Origin: Streptomyces bottropensis ATCC 25435
GTDB taxonomy: Bacteria > Actinomycetota > Actinomycetes > Streptomycetales > Streptomycetaceae
Reading direction: 5' to 3'
DNA: 64,000 bases
Assembly (NCBI RefSeq): GCF_000383595.1
Contig: NZ_KB911581.1
Location: 4,806,496-4,870,495, forward strand
Under the pieces are notes generated by a model. It was not told where the DNA came from, did no database searches, and saw only the letters and a list, made by a program, of their open reading frames with translations. The position numbers and the translations under genes are program-made. Positions 38,774 to 48,218 of this stretch are shown piece after piece; position 1 is the stretch's first letter, and each line of letters begins with the position of its first letter.

Positions 38774-40120
38774 GTGAGTGAGCATCAGTACGACACATGT
38801 GTGATCGGCGCGGGACCCGCGGGACTGGCGGTCGCGAGGGCGCTGGCCGAGCGGGACCTGCCGTACACGCACATCGAGCGTCACACGGGCCCCGGCGGGC
38901 TGTGGGACATCGACAATCCGGGCAGCCCGATGTACGAGTCGGCCCACTTCATCTCCAGCAAGACCCTGTCCGGTTTCGGCGGCTATCCGATGCCGGACCA
39001 CTTCGCCGACTACCCGCCGCACCGGCAGATCCTGTCCTACCTGACGTCGTTCGCCGAGGCCTATGGGCTCGCCGACCGGATCGAGTTCGGCACCGAGGTC
39101 CGCAGCGTCGAGAAGAACCCGGACGGCACCTGGACGGTCACGCGGGCCGACGGCCGGACCGGTACGCACCGGCGGGTCGTCGTGTGCACGGGAGCGCAGT
39201 GGCACCCCAACGTCCCCGATCTGCCCGGCGACTTCAGCGGAGAGATCCGGCACACGGTCACCTACCGCAGCGGCGCCGAACTGCGAGGCAAGCGGGTGCT
39301 GGTGGTGGGCGCGGGGAACTCCGGGCTGGACATCGCCTGCGACGCGGCGCGCTCCGCCGACCACGCGGCGATCAGCATGCGCCGTGGTTACTGGTTCATC
39401 CCCAAGCACCTCTTCGGCCGGCCGGTGGACACCATCGCCACAGGAGGGCCCCACCTGCCGATGTGGCTGCAGCAGAAGCTGTTCGGCGGCCTGCTGCGGC
39501 TGCTCAACGGCGACCCGCGCAGGCTCGGTCTGCAAAAGCCCGACCACAAGCTGTTCGAGACCCACCCGGCCCTCAACTCGCTGCTGATCCACCACCTTCA
39601 GCACGGAGACATCACGGCCCGGCCCGGCATCGCGCGCACCGAGGGCCGGACGGTCCACTTCACCGACGGCTCCAGCGACGACTTCGACCTGATCCTGCTG
39701 GCCACGGGATACGTCCACACCGTCCCGGTCGCGCAGAAGTACTTCGGCGACGAGCAGCACCCCGACCTCTACCTGTCCTCCTTCTCCCGCGAGCACGAGG
39801 GCCTGTTCGGCGTCGGCTTCGTGGAGACCAACTCCGGTGCTTATCAACTCTTCGACAGCCAGGCCCAGTTGATCGCCTCCTACATCCGGGACGCGGGGGC
39901 CGGAGTGCCGACCGCCGAGCGGTTCGCCCGCAGGATCCGCAGCGACCGGCCGGACCTGTCGGGCGGACTGCGGTTCGTCGACTCGCCCCGCCACGCCGGC
40001 TACGTCCACAGCGAGGCCTTCGTGAAGTACCTCGGCAAGGTGGCCGAGGACATGGGCTGGCGCACCGCGGGCCGACCGCCCCGGGCGACCTCTGCTCGGC
40101 AGGAGGCGGTGGCGTCATGA
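38774..40120 (+). CDS. Flavin-containing monooxygenase
   Basis: 448 residues from GTG 38774 after GGGAGCGG. FAD-binding DTCVIGAGPAGLAVARALAE (about 7-26), NADPH-binding GKRVLVVGAGNSGLDIACDA (about 178-197) and DFDLILLATGYVHTVPVAQK (the LATGY motif) are all present. Class B flavoprotein monooxygenases of this kind oxygenate N/S atoms or ketones (Baeyer-Villiger). It is the first gene of a three-gene operon with an SDR and an aldehyde dehydrogenase, each joined by ATGA overlaps, which suggests stepwise oxidation of an alcohol, ketone or amine. Confidence 0.92.
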   Translation: MSEHQYDTCVIGAGPAGLAVARALAERDLPYTHIERHTGPGGLWDIDNPGSPMYESAHFISSKTLSGFGGYPMPDHFADYPPHRQILSYLTSFAEAYGLADRIEFGTEVRSVEKNPDGTWTVTRADGRTGTHRRVVVCTGAQWHPNVPDLPGDFSGEIRHTVTYRSGAELRGKRVLVVGAGNSGLDIACDAARSADHAAISMRRGYWFIPKHLFGRPVDTIATGGPHLPMWLQQKLFGGLLRLLNGDPRRLGLQKPDHKLFETHPALNSLLIHHLQHGDITARPGIARTEGRTVHFTDGSSDDFDLILLATGYVHTVPVAQKYFGDEQHPDLYLSSFSREHEGLFGVGFVETNSGAYQLFDSQAQLIASYIRDAGAGVPTAERFARRIRSDRPDLSGGLRFVDSPRHAGYVHSEAFVKYLGKVAEDMGWRTAGRPPRATSARQEAVAS

Positions 40121-40995
40121 CGTACGACTTCCATGACAAGGTCATCCTGGTGACGGGCGGCGCCGGCGGCATCGGCAGCGCCCTGTGCCACCACTTCGCG
40201 GCAGGCGGGGCCCGCCTCCTCGTCGTCGACATCGACGAGGTGCGGGCCGAACGGACCGCCGCCGAGCTGCCCGGGAGCGGGCATGCCGGGCTGGGCTGCG
40301 ACCTGCTGGACGGCGCTGCCCTGCAGCGACTGCTCGACGGCGTCACGGCCACCCACGGCCGTATCGACGTGCTCGTGAACAACGTGGGCATGACCAGCGC
40401 CGAACGGTTCGACGTACGCAGCGTCGAGAGCATCGAACGGGAGATCGACGTCAACCTGACCGCTCCGCTCGTCACGACCCGGCTCGCCGTGCCGCTGCTG
40501 CGGGCCTCCGCCGACCCCCGGGTGGTCACGACCGTGTCCCTCGGCGGGATCTTCCCGCTGGGTGAGACGCCGATCTACACGGCCTCGAAGTTCGGGCTGC
40601 GCGGCGCGATGCTCGCCATCGGGCTCGACCTGCGGGGCAAGGGCATCCAGGCCGGTTCGGTACTGCCGTCGGCGACCGACACACGGATGCTCCGTCAGGA
40701 GGCCGTCGAGGGCGGCAACTCGATGCAGTTCCAGGACCCGCCGCAGCAGCCCTCCGATGTCGTCAGGGCGGTCGTGAGCCTGCTGGACCGGCCCCGCCTG
40801 GAGTCGTACGTCCGACCGGGCGAGTCCCGGCTGGTGCGGTTCGCGATGCTCGCGCCGAACCTGCTGCCCAGACTCTTCCCGCTGTTCCGCAGGCGGGGCG
40901 AGCGGGGCATGGCCCGCTATCTGGAGGACCTGCGCCGCAGAGGGCTGGCCCGCCGGGCCGCCGGTGGCCACTGGGAACTGGTGGAGGAGGCATGA
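40117..40995 (+). CDS. Short-chain dehydrogenase/reductase (SDR)
   Basis: 292 residues. The cofactor site is VILVTGGAGGIGSALCHHFA, then VDIDEVRAERTAA, NNVGMTSAERF, a catalytic serine-equivalent in VTTVSLGGIFPLGE and the YTASK motif. The C-terminal 60 residues (LAPNLLPRLFPLFRRRG and beyond) extend past the classical fold and are basic. It overlaps the monooxygenase stop by 4 bases and the aldehyde dehydrogenase start by 4 bases, so all three are translationally coupled. Confidence 0.92.
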   Translation: MTYDFHDKVILVTGGAGGIGSALCHHFAAGGARLLVVDIDEVRAERTAAELPGSGHAGLGCDLLDGAALQRLLDGVTATHGRIDVLVNNVGMTSAERFDVRSVESIEREIDVNLTAPLVTTRLAVPLLRASADPRVVTTVSLGGIFPLGETPIYTASKFGLRGAMLAIGLDLRGKGIQAGSVLPSATDTRMLRQEAVEGGNSMQFQDPPQQPSDVVRAVVSLLDRPRLESYVRPGESRLVRFAMLAPNLLPRLFPLFRRRGERGMARYLEDLRRRGLARRAAGGHWELVEEA

Positions 40996-42449
40996 GCGGC
41001 ACCGACATCACCGGTGGCGGCGGCAGCGCTCGGCTCCACCGGAACCGGTCGCGTCTCGACATCGTCAACCCCGCCACAGGCGAACTGATCACGACCGTGC
41101 CGGCGGCGAGCGAGCAGGACGTCGTGCTCGCGGCCGAGCGGGCGCACAAGGTCTTCGAGAGCGGCGTCTGGGCCGGCCGGTCCCCGCGGGAGCGGGCCGC
41201 CGTACTCCTGCGTCTGGCGGACCTCATGGAGCGTGACGCCGAGATCCTGGCCCGGCTGGACTGTGAGGACGCGGGCAAGCCGATCACCGAGTGCCGTACG
41301 GGCGACGTGCCGGCGGCGATCGAGTCGATCCGCTGGTTCGCCGAGGCGGCCGACAAGGTCTTCGGCCGCATCGCCCCCACCGGCCACGCCGGCCTGGGTC
41401 TGGTGAGCCGGGAACCGGTCGGGGTGGCCGCCGCGATCCTGCCCTGGAACTATCCGCTGACCATGGCCGCCTGGAAGGTCGGTCCCGCGCTCACCGCGGG
41501 CAACTCCCTGCTGCTCAAGCCCGCCGAGGCCACCCCGCGCTCCACCCTGCACCTGGCCGCCCTGGCTGCCGAGGCGGGCCTGCCCGAGGGCGTGCTCACC
41601 GTCCTGCCCGGCCACGGCTCCGTCACCGGTACGGCGCTCGCCCGCAACCCGTTGGTGCGCGCACTGTCGTTCACCGGATCCACCGCCACCGGACGCCGCG
41701 TCCTGACCGACGCGGCGGAGACCAACTTCAAGCGGGTCTCCCTGGAGATGGGCGGCAAGAGCCCCCAGATCCTCATGCCGGACGCGCTCGAGTACGGCGA
41801 CGAACTGATCGACCACATGATCGAGGCCGCGTTCCTGACCATGGGGCAGAACTGCACCGCCGGCTCCCGCGTCCTGGTCCACCACAGCATTGCCGAGGAG
41901 GTGCTGGACCGGTTCACCGCCGCCGCGCGGGACCTCACCATCGGTGACCCCGCCGACGCGGGCACCCGGATGGGGCCACTCATCAGCAGGGCCGCCTTCG
42001 ACCGGGTCGCGGCGGCGGTCGACGCGGCCCGCTCCGCCGGAGCCCAGATCCACACCGGCGGCCTGCCGCACGGTCTGCCGTCGCGAGGTGCGTACTACCC
42101 GCCCACCGTGGTCGGCCGGCCCCCGGCGGGCAGCGACGTGCTCACCCAGGAACTGTTCGGCCCTGTCGTCACCGTCGAGACCTTCACCTCGGAGAACGAG
42201 GCGGTGGGGCTCGCGAATGCCACGGAGTACGGGCTCGCCGCCTCGGTGTGGACCCGCGACCTCGACGCCGCGTTCCGGCTCGCACGGGGGATCGAGGCCG
42301 GGGTGGTCTCCGTCAACGCGTACAGCGAGGGCGACATCACCACCCCCTTCGGAGGGTGGAAACAGTCCGGGTTCGGTGGCGCGGAGAAGTCCACCGACGC
42401 CTTCGCGCAGTGGACCAGGGAGAAGACCGTCTGGATCCGTACACGTTGA
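40992..42449 (+). CDS. Aldehyde dehydrogenase
   Basis: 485 residues. Catalytic Cys288 is in MGQNCTAGSRVLV, the general base Glu252 in SLEMGGKSPQI, and the cofactor residues in AILPWNYPLTMAAWKVGPAL and FTGSTATGRRV. It is the typical NAD(P)-dependent family found with gamma-aminobutyraldehyde or betaine aldehyde dehydrogenases; the substrate is not known. Last gene of the FMO-SDR-ALDH operon. It is convergent with the AraC-type regulator gene, 72 bases away. Confidence 0.93.
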   Translation: MSGTDITGGGGSARLHRNRSRLDIVNPATGELITTVPAASEQDVVLAAERAHKVFESGVWAGRSPRERAAVLLRLADLMERDAEILARLDCEDAGKPITECRTGDVPAAIESIRWFAEAADKVFGRIAPTGHAGLGLVSREPVGVAAAILPWNYPLTMAAWKVGPALTAGNSLLLKPAEATPRSTLHLAALAAEAGLPEGVLTVLPGHGSVTGTALARNPLVRALSFTGSTATGRRVLTDAAETNFKRVSLEMGGKSPQILMPDALEYGDELIDHMIEAAFLTMGQNCTAGSRVLVHHSIAEEVLDRFTAAARDLTIGDPADAGTRMGPLISRAAFDRVAAAVDAARSAGAQIHTGGLPHGLPSRGAYYPPTVVGRPPAGSDVLTQELFGPVVTVETFTSENEAVGLANATEYGLAASVWTRDLDAAFRLARGIEAGVVSVNAYSEGDITTPFGGWKQSGFGGAEKSTDAFAQWTREKTVWIRTR

Positions 42450-42521
42450 GGAGACACGGCGGATCCGCACGCATCAAAGAGGGAGGACCGTCCGGACCAC
42501 CCGTGTCGACGAGTACGGGCC

Positions 42522-43592
42522 TCAGTCGCCCTGCCGTTCCGGGGCCGCTCCGCGCAGGTGGGCCGGGGTGACTCCGTGCCAGCGGCGCACCGCGCGCCGC
42601 AGTGCGCGCACGTCGGAGAAACCGGCCTGCCGGGCGACGTCCCGCAAGGTCGGTTCGGGGCGGCGCAGCAACTGCTCGACCCGCTCGCGGCGCACCCCGT
42701 CGACGACCGCCTCGTACGTCGTGCCGCACTCGGCCAGCCGACGGCGCAGGGTGCGCTCGCTGGAGGCGTGCCGTCGGGCCTGTTCGACGAAGGAGGGCAC
42801 ATCGGGCAGGCTCTGCGCGATCGAGATCTCCAGTACCTCCAGCAGGTCCTGCTGATCGCGCCGCGCCGCCGCCTGCTCGCCCAGGAGTTCCACGACGGCG
42901 GCGTAGGTGACCCGGTCGTGACCCGGCATCGGCCGCCCGGCCCATGCCGTGGGGAACACCAGACGGTTCCCCGCGGCGCCGAAACGCATCGGGCAGCGGA
43001 ACAGCTCATTGAACGGTCCGGTGTCACCTGGGGCGGGAAAGGTGAACTCGACGCTCTGCGGGGCGAATTCCTCCCCCGAACTCAGCCGGGTGACGGCGAC
43101 GACGCTGCCGAAGGCCTCCTCGGCCAGGAAGACCGCGACCGTCGGATCGAGGGCGGGATCGGGCAGTTCGGCGCGCAGTACATAGCCCGCTTCCTCCGCC
43201 CCGGCCGACCAGACCACCATCGCCCCGGACAGGTTCTGGAAACGCACGCCCGTCTCGATGGCCTCCCGCAGCGTGTCGGCGGCCATCTGGGCGAACCCCA
43301 GCAGCCCCCAGGAGGTCAGATGCTGCGCGGCACCGACCCGCAGCCCCAGATGCGCGTCACCGGTGAGCTCCAGCGCACGCCGGATGACGGCACTGCCCTG
43401 CCGGTAGGAGACCCGCAGCGCCGCCGACCGCATCATCTGCTCGTCCAGCCCGACCCGGTTCAGCTCGGGCCGCAGATCGACCCCGAACCCGTCGGCGACC
43501 GGGATGAGGCAGCGCAGGATGTTCGGCGGAATGGTCGCTGAGGTACTGCGGCTGGTTCCCGACGACGCGGCCGGGGCGGGGCTCGGGGGCAT
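42522..43592 (-). CDS. AraC-family regulator (OruR-like)
   Basis: 356 residues from the ATG at 43592, which follows AAGGA. The N-terminal Arabinose_bd-type ligand domain (about 25-215) includes ALELTGDAHLGLRVGAAQHL. The C-terminal double HTH includes SSERTLRRRLAECGTTYEAV and DVARQAGFSDVRALRRAVRR. Such OruR/FeaR-like regulators activate catabolic operons. It is convergent with the FMO-SDR-ALDH operon and is the best candidate for its activator, inferred from adjacency. Confidence 0.9.
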   Translation of the reverse strand: MPPSPAPAASSGTSRSTSATIPPNILRCLIPVADGFGVDLRPELNRVGLDEQMMRSAALRVSYRQGSAVIRRALELTGDAHLGLRVGAAQHLTSWGLLGFAQMAADTLREAIETGVRFQNLSGAMVVWSAGAEEAGYVLRAELPDPALDPTVAVFLAEEAFGSVVAVTRLSSGEEFAPQSVEFTFPAPGDTGPFNELFRCPMRFGAAGNRLVFPTAWAGRPMPGHDRVTYAAVVELLGEQAAARRDQQDLLEVLEISIAQSLPDVPSFVEQARRHASSERTLRRRLAECGTTYEAVVDGVRRERVEQLLRRPEPTLRDVARQAGFSDVRALRRAVRRWHGVTPAHLRGAAPERQGD

Positions 43593-43794
43593 GGAGTTCC
43601 TTGGGACCGGGTGTCGCTCGCTGAGCACACAGTAGACCGGCACCGCCGCGATGATCTCCGCGCCGGAATCCGGTCTTCCGCCGGCTCGGCCGCAGCGGGC
43701 CCGTTCGCCACCCCGACTGTGGCTCGGCGGCGAAGCCCCCGCCGAGCGGTGAATCCATGGACCGGCGGGCCGCCCTGCGCCTAGGGTCTTGATC

Positions 43795-44349
43795 ATGTTC
43801 AAGTCAGGGGTGGGGTTTCTCGCGCTGTTCGGGCTCGGCTGGTGGTTGCTGGGGTCGAGTGCGTTCGAGGGGCAGGTGCGGCTGGTTGCGATGGTCGTCG
43901 GCGGTGTCGTCGCGGTGGGGCTGATGCTGGCCGCGCGGCGCTTTCTTCCGGCCTCGGCCGGGGGACCGTTCCCCGCCGACCGGCGCCGGCGGTTCAACCA
44001 GATCAACGGGCTGCAGTGGCTGCTGATCATCGCCATCGCCGTGGTCTGCCGTCAGGCCGGGGCACCGGTGCTCGTTCCCGCGCTGGGCGCGGTGGTCGTC
44101 GGGCTCCACTTCCTGCCACTGGCGGTGGTGTTCGAGCAGCCACGACTGCGCGTGCCGGCCGCTCTGCTGGTCGCCTCCGGGGCAGCGGGTGCGACCGTCT
44201 GGCTCACGGACGGTCCGGACGAGACCGTGCGGCTCGTCGTGGGCCTCGCGTCCGCGCTCTCCCTGTGGGCCACGGCGGTATGGACCGTCGCGGGGACGGC
44301 GCCCGCCACTGAGCAAGGAGCGGGAGGGGAGACGCCCGGCGGCGCTTGA
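43795..44349 (+). CDS. Integral membrane hypothetical protein
   Basis: 184 residues with six predicted helices, at about 4-24, 31-51, 74-90, 98-118, 125-143 and 152-172. It starts MFKSGVGFLALFGLGWWLLG. No family is recognised. ATG 43795 has a weak AGGG ribosome site. The gene stands between the divergent AraC regulator and the convergent HxlR regulator. Confidence 0.65.
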   Translation: MFKSGVGFLALFGLGWWLLGSSAFEGQVRLVAMVVGGVVAVGLMLAARRFLPASAGGPFPADRRRRFNQINGLQWLLIIAIAVVCRQAGAPVLVPALGAVVVGLHFLPLAVVFEQPRLRVPAALLVASGAAGATVWLTDGPDETVRLVVGLASALSLWATAVWTVAGTAPATEQGAGGETPGGA

Positions 44350-44394
44350 GCACTTTCCCGCGGCCCGATTGTCGCCCGCGCTTGGGCCTGACGC

Positions 44395-44862
44395 TCACGA
44401 CCGCGGGCGGGCGCCAGGTCCCAACCGGGCGGTGACGTCCGCGGGGGTGAGGGTGGAGTGATCCGCGCCGCACTCGACGACGACGCGGACCGGGGCGTCG
44501 CAGGCGGTGTGGCGGACGTCCAGTACCGGCCCGTCGGGGCCCACGGCGTGCAGCTCGCCCCACTGGCTCAGTGCCATGAGGACCGGCCACAGGTCCCAGC
44601 CCTTGCGGGTCAGGCGGTACTCGTTGCGGGACCGGCTGCCCGGCTCGCGGTAGGGGACGGTCTTGAGAACGCCTGCCGAGATCAGCTTCCTCAGGCGATC
44701 GCTGAGGACCGCCTCGGACAGGCCGATGTGGCGGTGGAAGTCGTCGAAGCGCCGGACTCCGTTGACGGCGTCACGAAGGATCAGCAGTGTCCACTTCTCG
44801 CCGACCACATCGAGCGTGCGCTGGACGGGGCAGTTGTCGGTGCTCGCCTCAAGCCACTCCAT
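44395..44862 (-). CDS. HxlR-family transcriptional regulator
   Basis: 155 residues from the ATG at 44862 (MEWLEASTDNCPVQRTLDVV); the ATG at 44892 (MTKPAV) would add ten residues but has no ribosome site. The winged helix has GEKWTLLILRDAVNGVRRFD, GLSEAVLSDRLRKLISAGVL and RNEYRLTRKGWDLWPVLMAL. HxlR proteins respond to aldehydes, oxidants or other ligands. It is divergent from a PaaI-type thioesterase gene, with an ACTT-GGAA-AAGT repeat (44923-44934) between them as a possible operator. Confidence 0.9.
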   Translation of the reverse strand: MEWLEASTDNCPVQRTLDVVGEKWTLLILRDAVNGVRRFDDFHRHIGLSEAVLSDRLRKLISAGVLKTVPYREPGSRSRNEYRLTRKGWDLWPVLMALSQWGELHAVGPDGPVLDVRHTACDAPVRVVVECGADHSTLTPADVTARLGPGARPRS

Positions 44863-44953
44863 CCCGTCATCGTAGACGGCTGGCTTCGTCATTGACAGCC
44901 AGGTGAGGCCGCAGCTAGCTTCACTTGGAAAAGTCAGAGGAAGGGCGCTGGTC

Positions 44954-45448
44954 GTGGGACGCACACGTACGTATCAATGGGAAGACCCCGCGGTCCTGGC
45001 GGAGGCGGCCGGTGGCATGGCCGGCATTGACTTCCTGCGCGAGCTGCAGGCGGGGCGGCTGCCGGCGCCGCCCATCAACCACGCCATCGACTTCGCCCTG
45101 GACGAGGTGGAGCCCGGCCGCGCGGTGTTCTCGCTGACGCCGGGGGAGGAGCACTACAACCCGATCGGCAGCGTGCACGGCGGTATCTTCGCCACCCTGC
45201 TCGACTCGGCGGCGGGCTGCGCCGTCCAGTCCGTCCTTCCGCAGGGCATGGCGTACACCTCGCTCGACCTGTCGGTGAAGTTCCTGCGGCGGATCACCGT
45301 GGACACGGGCACGGTGCGGGCCATCGGTACGGTGGTCAGCAAGGGGCGGCAAACCGCTCTCGCCCACGCGCAGTTGGTCGACGGCTCGGACCGGCTGCTC
45401 GCCCATGCCACCAGCAGCTGCATGCTCTTCGCGGTGCCTTCCGCGTAG
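44954..45448 (+). CDS. PaaI-family thioesterase (hotdog fold)
   Basis: 164 residues from GTG 44954. The hotdog domain includes PIGSVHGGIFATLLDSAAGC (the HGGxxxxLxD catalytic loop), YTSLDLSVKFLRRITVDTG and RQTALAHAQLVDGSDRLLAH. Such enzymes hydrolyse acyl-CoA esters, often aryl- or hydroxyaryl-CoA. It is divergent from the HxlR gene, by which it is likely regulated. The region after it up to the SDR at 45691 contains no gene. Confidence 0.9.
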   Translation: MGRTRTYQWEDPAVLAEAAGGMAGIDFLRELQAGRLPAPPINHAIDFALDEVEPGRAVFSLTPGEEHYNPIGSVHGGIFATLLDSAAGCAVQSVLPQGMAYTSLDLSVKFLRRITVDTGTVRAIGTVVSKGRQTALAHAQLVDGSDRLLAHATSSCMLFAVPSA

Positions 45449-45690
45449 GGGTGGGCGCGCCCTCCTCAAAGGCGTGAGCCGCGACGGCGACCGGTGACGC
45501 CGGGCCCTGCCCGCTGCCGAGGCCCGTCTGCGCGGTGTCCGGTGCCCTCTCGTGCCCCCTCGCCGACGGCGCCCTCGTCCGCCGGGCGTCGCCTACGCCC
45601 ACACGCTCGGCCCCCTCCCGGGCGGGACATCGGCAGCGGGATCGACCGCATCCGCCCCGGCCCCGAGTGCGGTGCGGGTGCGGGTGCCTC

Positions 45691-46389
45691 TCAGGGGAGC
45701 TGCGGGTAGAGCGCCCGGACGCCCCCGGACAGGGCTGCCTGAGCCTGGCGGGCGGCGTCGTCGGCGAGGATCTCGTAGGCGCCGGCGGCGATACCGTCCA
45801 CGGCGATGCGCGCGATGTCGGCCGGGTGGGACTTGGGCGCGTCGACGTCCCGGACCATGTCGGTGTCCATGTAGCCGACATGCAGGCCCGCCACTCGGAT
45901 GCCCTGGGCGGCGAGCTGTACGCGCAGGGTGTTGGTGAGCGACCACTCGGCGGACTTGGCGGCGCAGTAGGCCCCGAACTCCGGGAAGCTGACCCAGGAC
46001 AGGCCGGACAGGATGTTCAGGATCGCGCCCCCGCCGTTCGCCGATATTTGGGGAGCGAACGCACGGGTCACCGCAAGGGTGCCGAAGTAGTGCGTGTCCA
46101 TCTCCAGGCGGATGTCGTCAGGGTCGGCGGTGAGCAGGTCGGCGCCGGTGGACGACCCCGCGTTGTTCACCAGCACCGTCACCTCGCCGAGGGACTCGGC
46201 GGCGGCCGCGACGGAGGTGGGGTCGGTGACGTCGAGCGCGATCGGTTTCGCACCGGGCAGGTCGACCTGGTCGGGATTGCGGGCGCCGGCGTAGACGGTG
46301 GCACCGCGGCCGAGCAGCTCGGCCGCGAGAGCCCGGCCGAAGCCTCGGTTGGCTCCGGTGACGAGGGCGGTGCTGGTGGAGAGGTCCAT
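45691..46389 (-). CDS. Short-chain dehydrogenase/reductase (SDR)
   Basis: 232 residues from the ATG at 46389, preceded by GGGAAAC. The cofactor site is TALVTGANRGFGRALAAELL, followed by NNAGSSTGADLL and the active-site YCAAK after SGLSWVSFPEFGA. This resembles the small NADPH-dependent SDRs of unknown substrate. A sigma-70-like promoter with AT-rich spacer is visible upstream at 46465-46493. Confidence 0.9.
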   Translation of the reverse strand: MDLSTSTALVTGANRGFGRALAAELLGRGATVYAGARNPDQVDLPGAKPIALDVTDPTSVAAAAESLGEVTVLVNNAGSSTGADLLTADPDDIRLEMDTHYFGTLAVTRAFAPQISANGGGAILNILSGLSWVSFPEFGAYCAAKSAEWSLTNTLRVQLAAQGIRVAGLHVGYMDTDMVRDVDAPKSHPADIARIAVDGIAAGAYEILADDAARQAQAALSGGVRALYPQLP

Positions 46390-46464
46390 GAGTTTCCCGA
46401 CGTGGTGGGGATGGTGGGGTCGCACTGGCTGAACCCGATGGGCAGGTACACCAGGGCGCATGTG

Positions 46465-46493
46465 ATTATGATCGTAATATTAAGTGGATGCAA
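46465..46493 (-). promoter_or_regulatory. Sigma-70-like promoter for the SDR gene, overlapping an operator-like palindrome
   Basis: On the minus strand TTGCAT (complement of 46488-46493) is followed after 17 bases by CATAAT (complement of 46465-46470). The spacer is the most AT-rich stretch nearby. The near-palindrome ATTATGATCGTAAT (46465-46478) overlaps the -10 box and could bind a repressor. Confidence 0.6.
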
Positions 46494-46805
46494 TCGGTGA
46501 TCGCAACCAACCCGGTCGGTGGTCGCATCCGATGTCCCAGCGAGGACCGTGCGCGCGGGCTGCCCTGCCCCACACGCCTCCTGAACGGCACGGGCATACA
46601 GGAAGCCGCCGGAGTGCTGTAGTCCACGTCCCGGACATCGCTGCCGAGGTGGTGAACCACAGGCGCCTCCTCGTCCTCCACCGGCACCCAGGCGCTACGC
46701 GGCGGTCGACACGGCCGCCGTCGAGTATTGATGAACAGGTTCTTCGATCGGGAGCGGGCCGGCCCTTCGCGGGGGTCGGCCGCCCCAGCGGAAAGGAAGC
46801 CGTCC
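46494..46805. other. Gene-free interval before lpd
   Basis: About 310 bases with no gene-like ORF. The end carries GGAAAGGAAG, the ribosome site of the dihydrolipoyl dehydrogenase gene. Confidence 0.5.
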
Positions 46806-48218
46806 ATGGACGAGCAGAGTGAGCGCTTCGACGTCGTCGTACTCGGGGCGGGCCCCGGCGGATATGTTGCCGCCGTCCGGGCCGCCCAACTGGGCAAGCG
46901 CGTCGCGGTCGTCGAGGAGAAGTACTGGGGCGGCGTCTGCCTGAACGTGGGCTGTATCCCCACGAAGGCGCTGCTGCGCAACGCCGAGCTGGCGCACCTC
47001 TTCACGCGCGAGGCGAAGACCTTCGGCATCAAGGTCGAGGGTGAGATCTCCTTCGACTACGGGGAGGCTTTCCGGCGCAGCCGGAAGGTCGCGGACGGCC
47101 GGGTCAAGGGCGTCCACTACCTGATGAAGAAGAACAAGATCACGGAAATCAGCGGTCGTGGCACCTTCCTCGACCCGCACACACTCCAGGTGGCCGACTA
47201 CGACGGCAACACCCGCACGGTCGGCTTCGATCACTGCGTCATCGCCGCCGGGGCAACTCCCAAGCTGCTGCCCGGCACCCGCCGTACCTCGCGGGTGGTG
47301 ACGTACGAGGAGCAGATCCTCGCCGAGGACCTGCCGCGGTCGATCGTCATCGCGGGCGCCGGAGCCATCGGCGTCGAGTTCGCCTATGTGCTGCACAACT
47401 ACGGCGTCAAGGTCACCATCGTCGAGTTCCTGGACCGGATCGCCCCACTGGAGGACGCCGAGGTCTCCGCCGAACTGGCCAAGCAGTACCGGAGGTTGGG
47501 CATCGACGTCCTCACCTCGACCCGCGTCGAGTCGATCGACGAGTCCGGCCCGCAGGTCCGGGTCACCGTCACCGGCAAGGACGGCGCCCAGCAGGTCCTG
47601 GAGGCCGACAAGGTCCTGCAGGCGATCGGCTTCGCGCCGAACGTCACCGGCTACGGCCTGGAGAACACCGGCGTGAGGGTCACCGAGCGCGGCGCGATCG
47701 ACGTCGACGGCCGCTGCCGCACCTCGGTCCCGCACATCTACGCCATCGGTGACGTCACCGCGAAGCTGATGCTCGCGCACGCCGCCGAGGCGATGGGTGT
47801 TCTCGCCGCCGAGACGATCGCGGACGCGGAGACCATGGAGCTGGACTACGTGATGATCCCGCGGTCCACGTTCTGCCAGCCGCAGATCGCCAGTTTCGGC
47901 TACACCGAGGCACAGGCGCGGGAGAAGGGATTCGATGTCCAGGTCGCCAGGTTCCCGTTCACCGCGAACGCCAAGGCGCACGGTCTGGGCGACGCGACCG
48001 GCTTCGTGAAGCTGATCAGCGACGCCACGTACGGCGAGCTGCTCGGCGCCCACCTCATCGGCCCCGATGTCACCGAACTCCTGCCCGAGCTGACCCTGGC
48101 CCAGCAGTGGGACCTCACCGTTCACGAGATCGCCCGCAACGTCCATGCCCACCCCACCCTCGGGGAAGCGGTGAAGGAAGCCGTCCACGGCCTTGCGGGC
48201 CACATGATCAATATGTAG
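46806..48218 (+). CDS. lpdA: Dihydrolipoyl dehydrogenase (E3)
   Basis: 470 residues from ATG 46806 after AAAGGAAG. The FAD site is VVVLGAGPGGYVAAVRAAQL, the redox-active disulfide GGVCLNVGCIPTKALLRNAE, the NAD site IVIAGAGAIGVEFAYVLHNY, the second FAD motif HIYAIGDVTAKLMLAHAA, and the catalytic His-Glu pair is in HAHPTLGEAVKEAVHG. E3 reoxidises lipoyl groups in pyruvate, 2-oxoglutarate and branched-chain 2-oxoacid dehydrogenases. It lies 11 kb from the E1-E2 operon at 59-63 kb, for which it could serve. Confidence 0.95.
   Translation: MDEQSERFDVVVLGAGPGGYVAAVRAAQLGKRVAVVEEKYWGGVCLNVGCIPTKALLRNAELAHLFTREAKTFGIKVEGEISFDYGEAFRRSRKVADGRVKGVHYLMKKNKITEISGRGTFLDPHTLQVADYDGNTRTVGFDHCVIAAGATPKLLPGTRRTSRVVTYEEQILAEDLPRSIVIAGAGAIGVEFAYVLHNYGVKVTIVEFLDRIAPLEDAEVSAELAKQYRRLGIDVLTSTRVESIDESGPQVRVTVTGKDGAQQVLEADKVLQAIGFAPNVTGYGLENTGVRVTERGAIDVDGRCRTSVPHIYAIGDVTAKLMLAHAAEAMGVLAAETIADAETMELDYVMIPRSTFCQPQIASFGYTEAQAREKGFDVQVARFPFTANAKAHGLGDATGFVKLISDATYGELLGAHLIGPDVTELLPELTLAQQWDLTVHEIARNVHAHPTLGEAVKEAVHGLAGHMINM

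Noticed and set aside
44923..44934. ACTT-GGAA-AAGT as a firm HxlR operator.
   Set aside because: Arms of four bases are too short to be called alone; mentioned only as a possibility.
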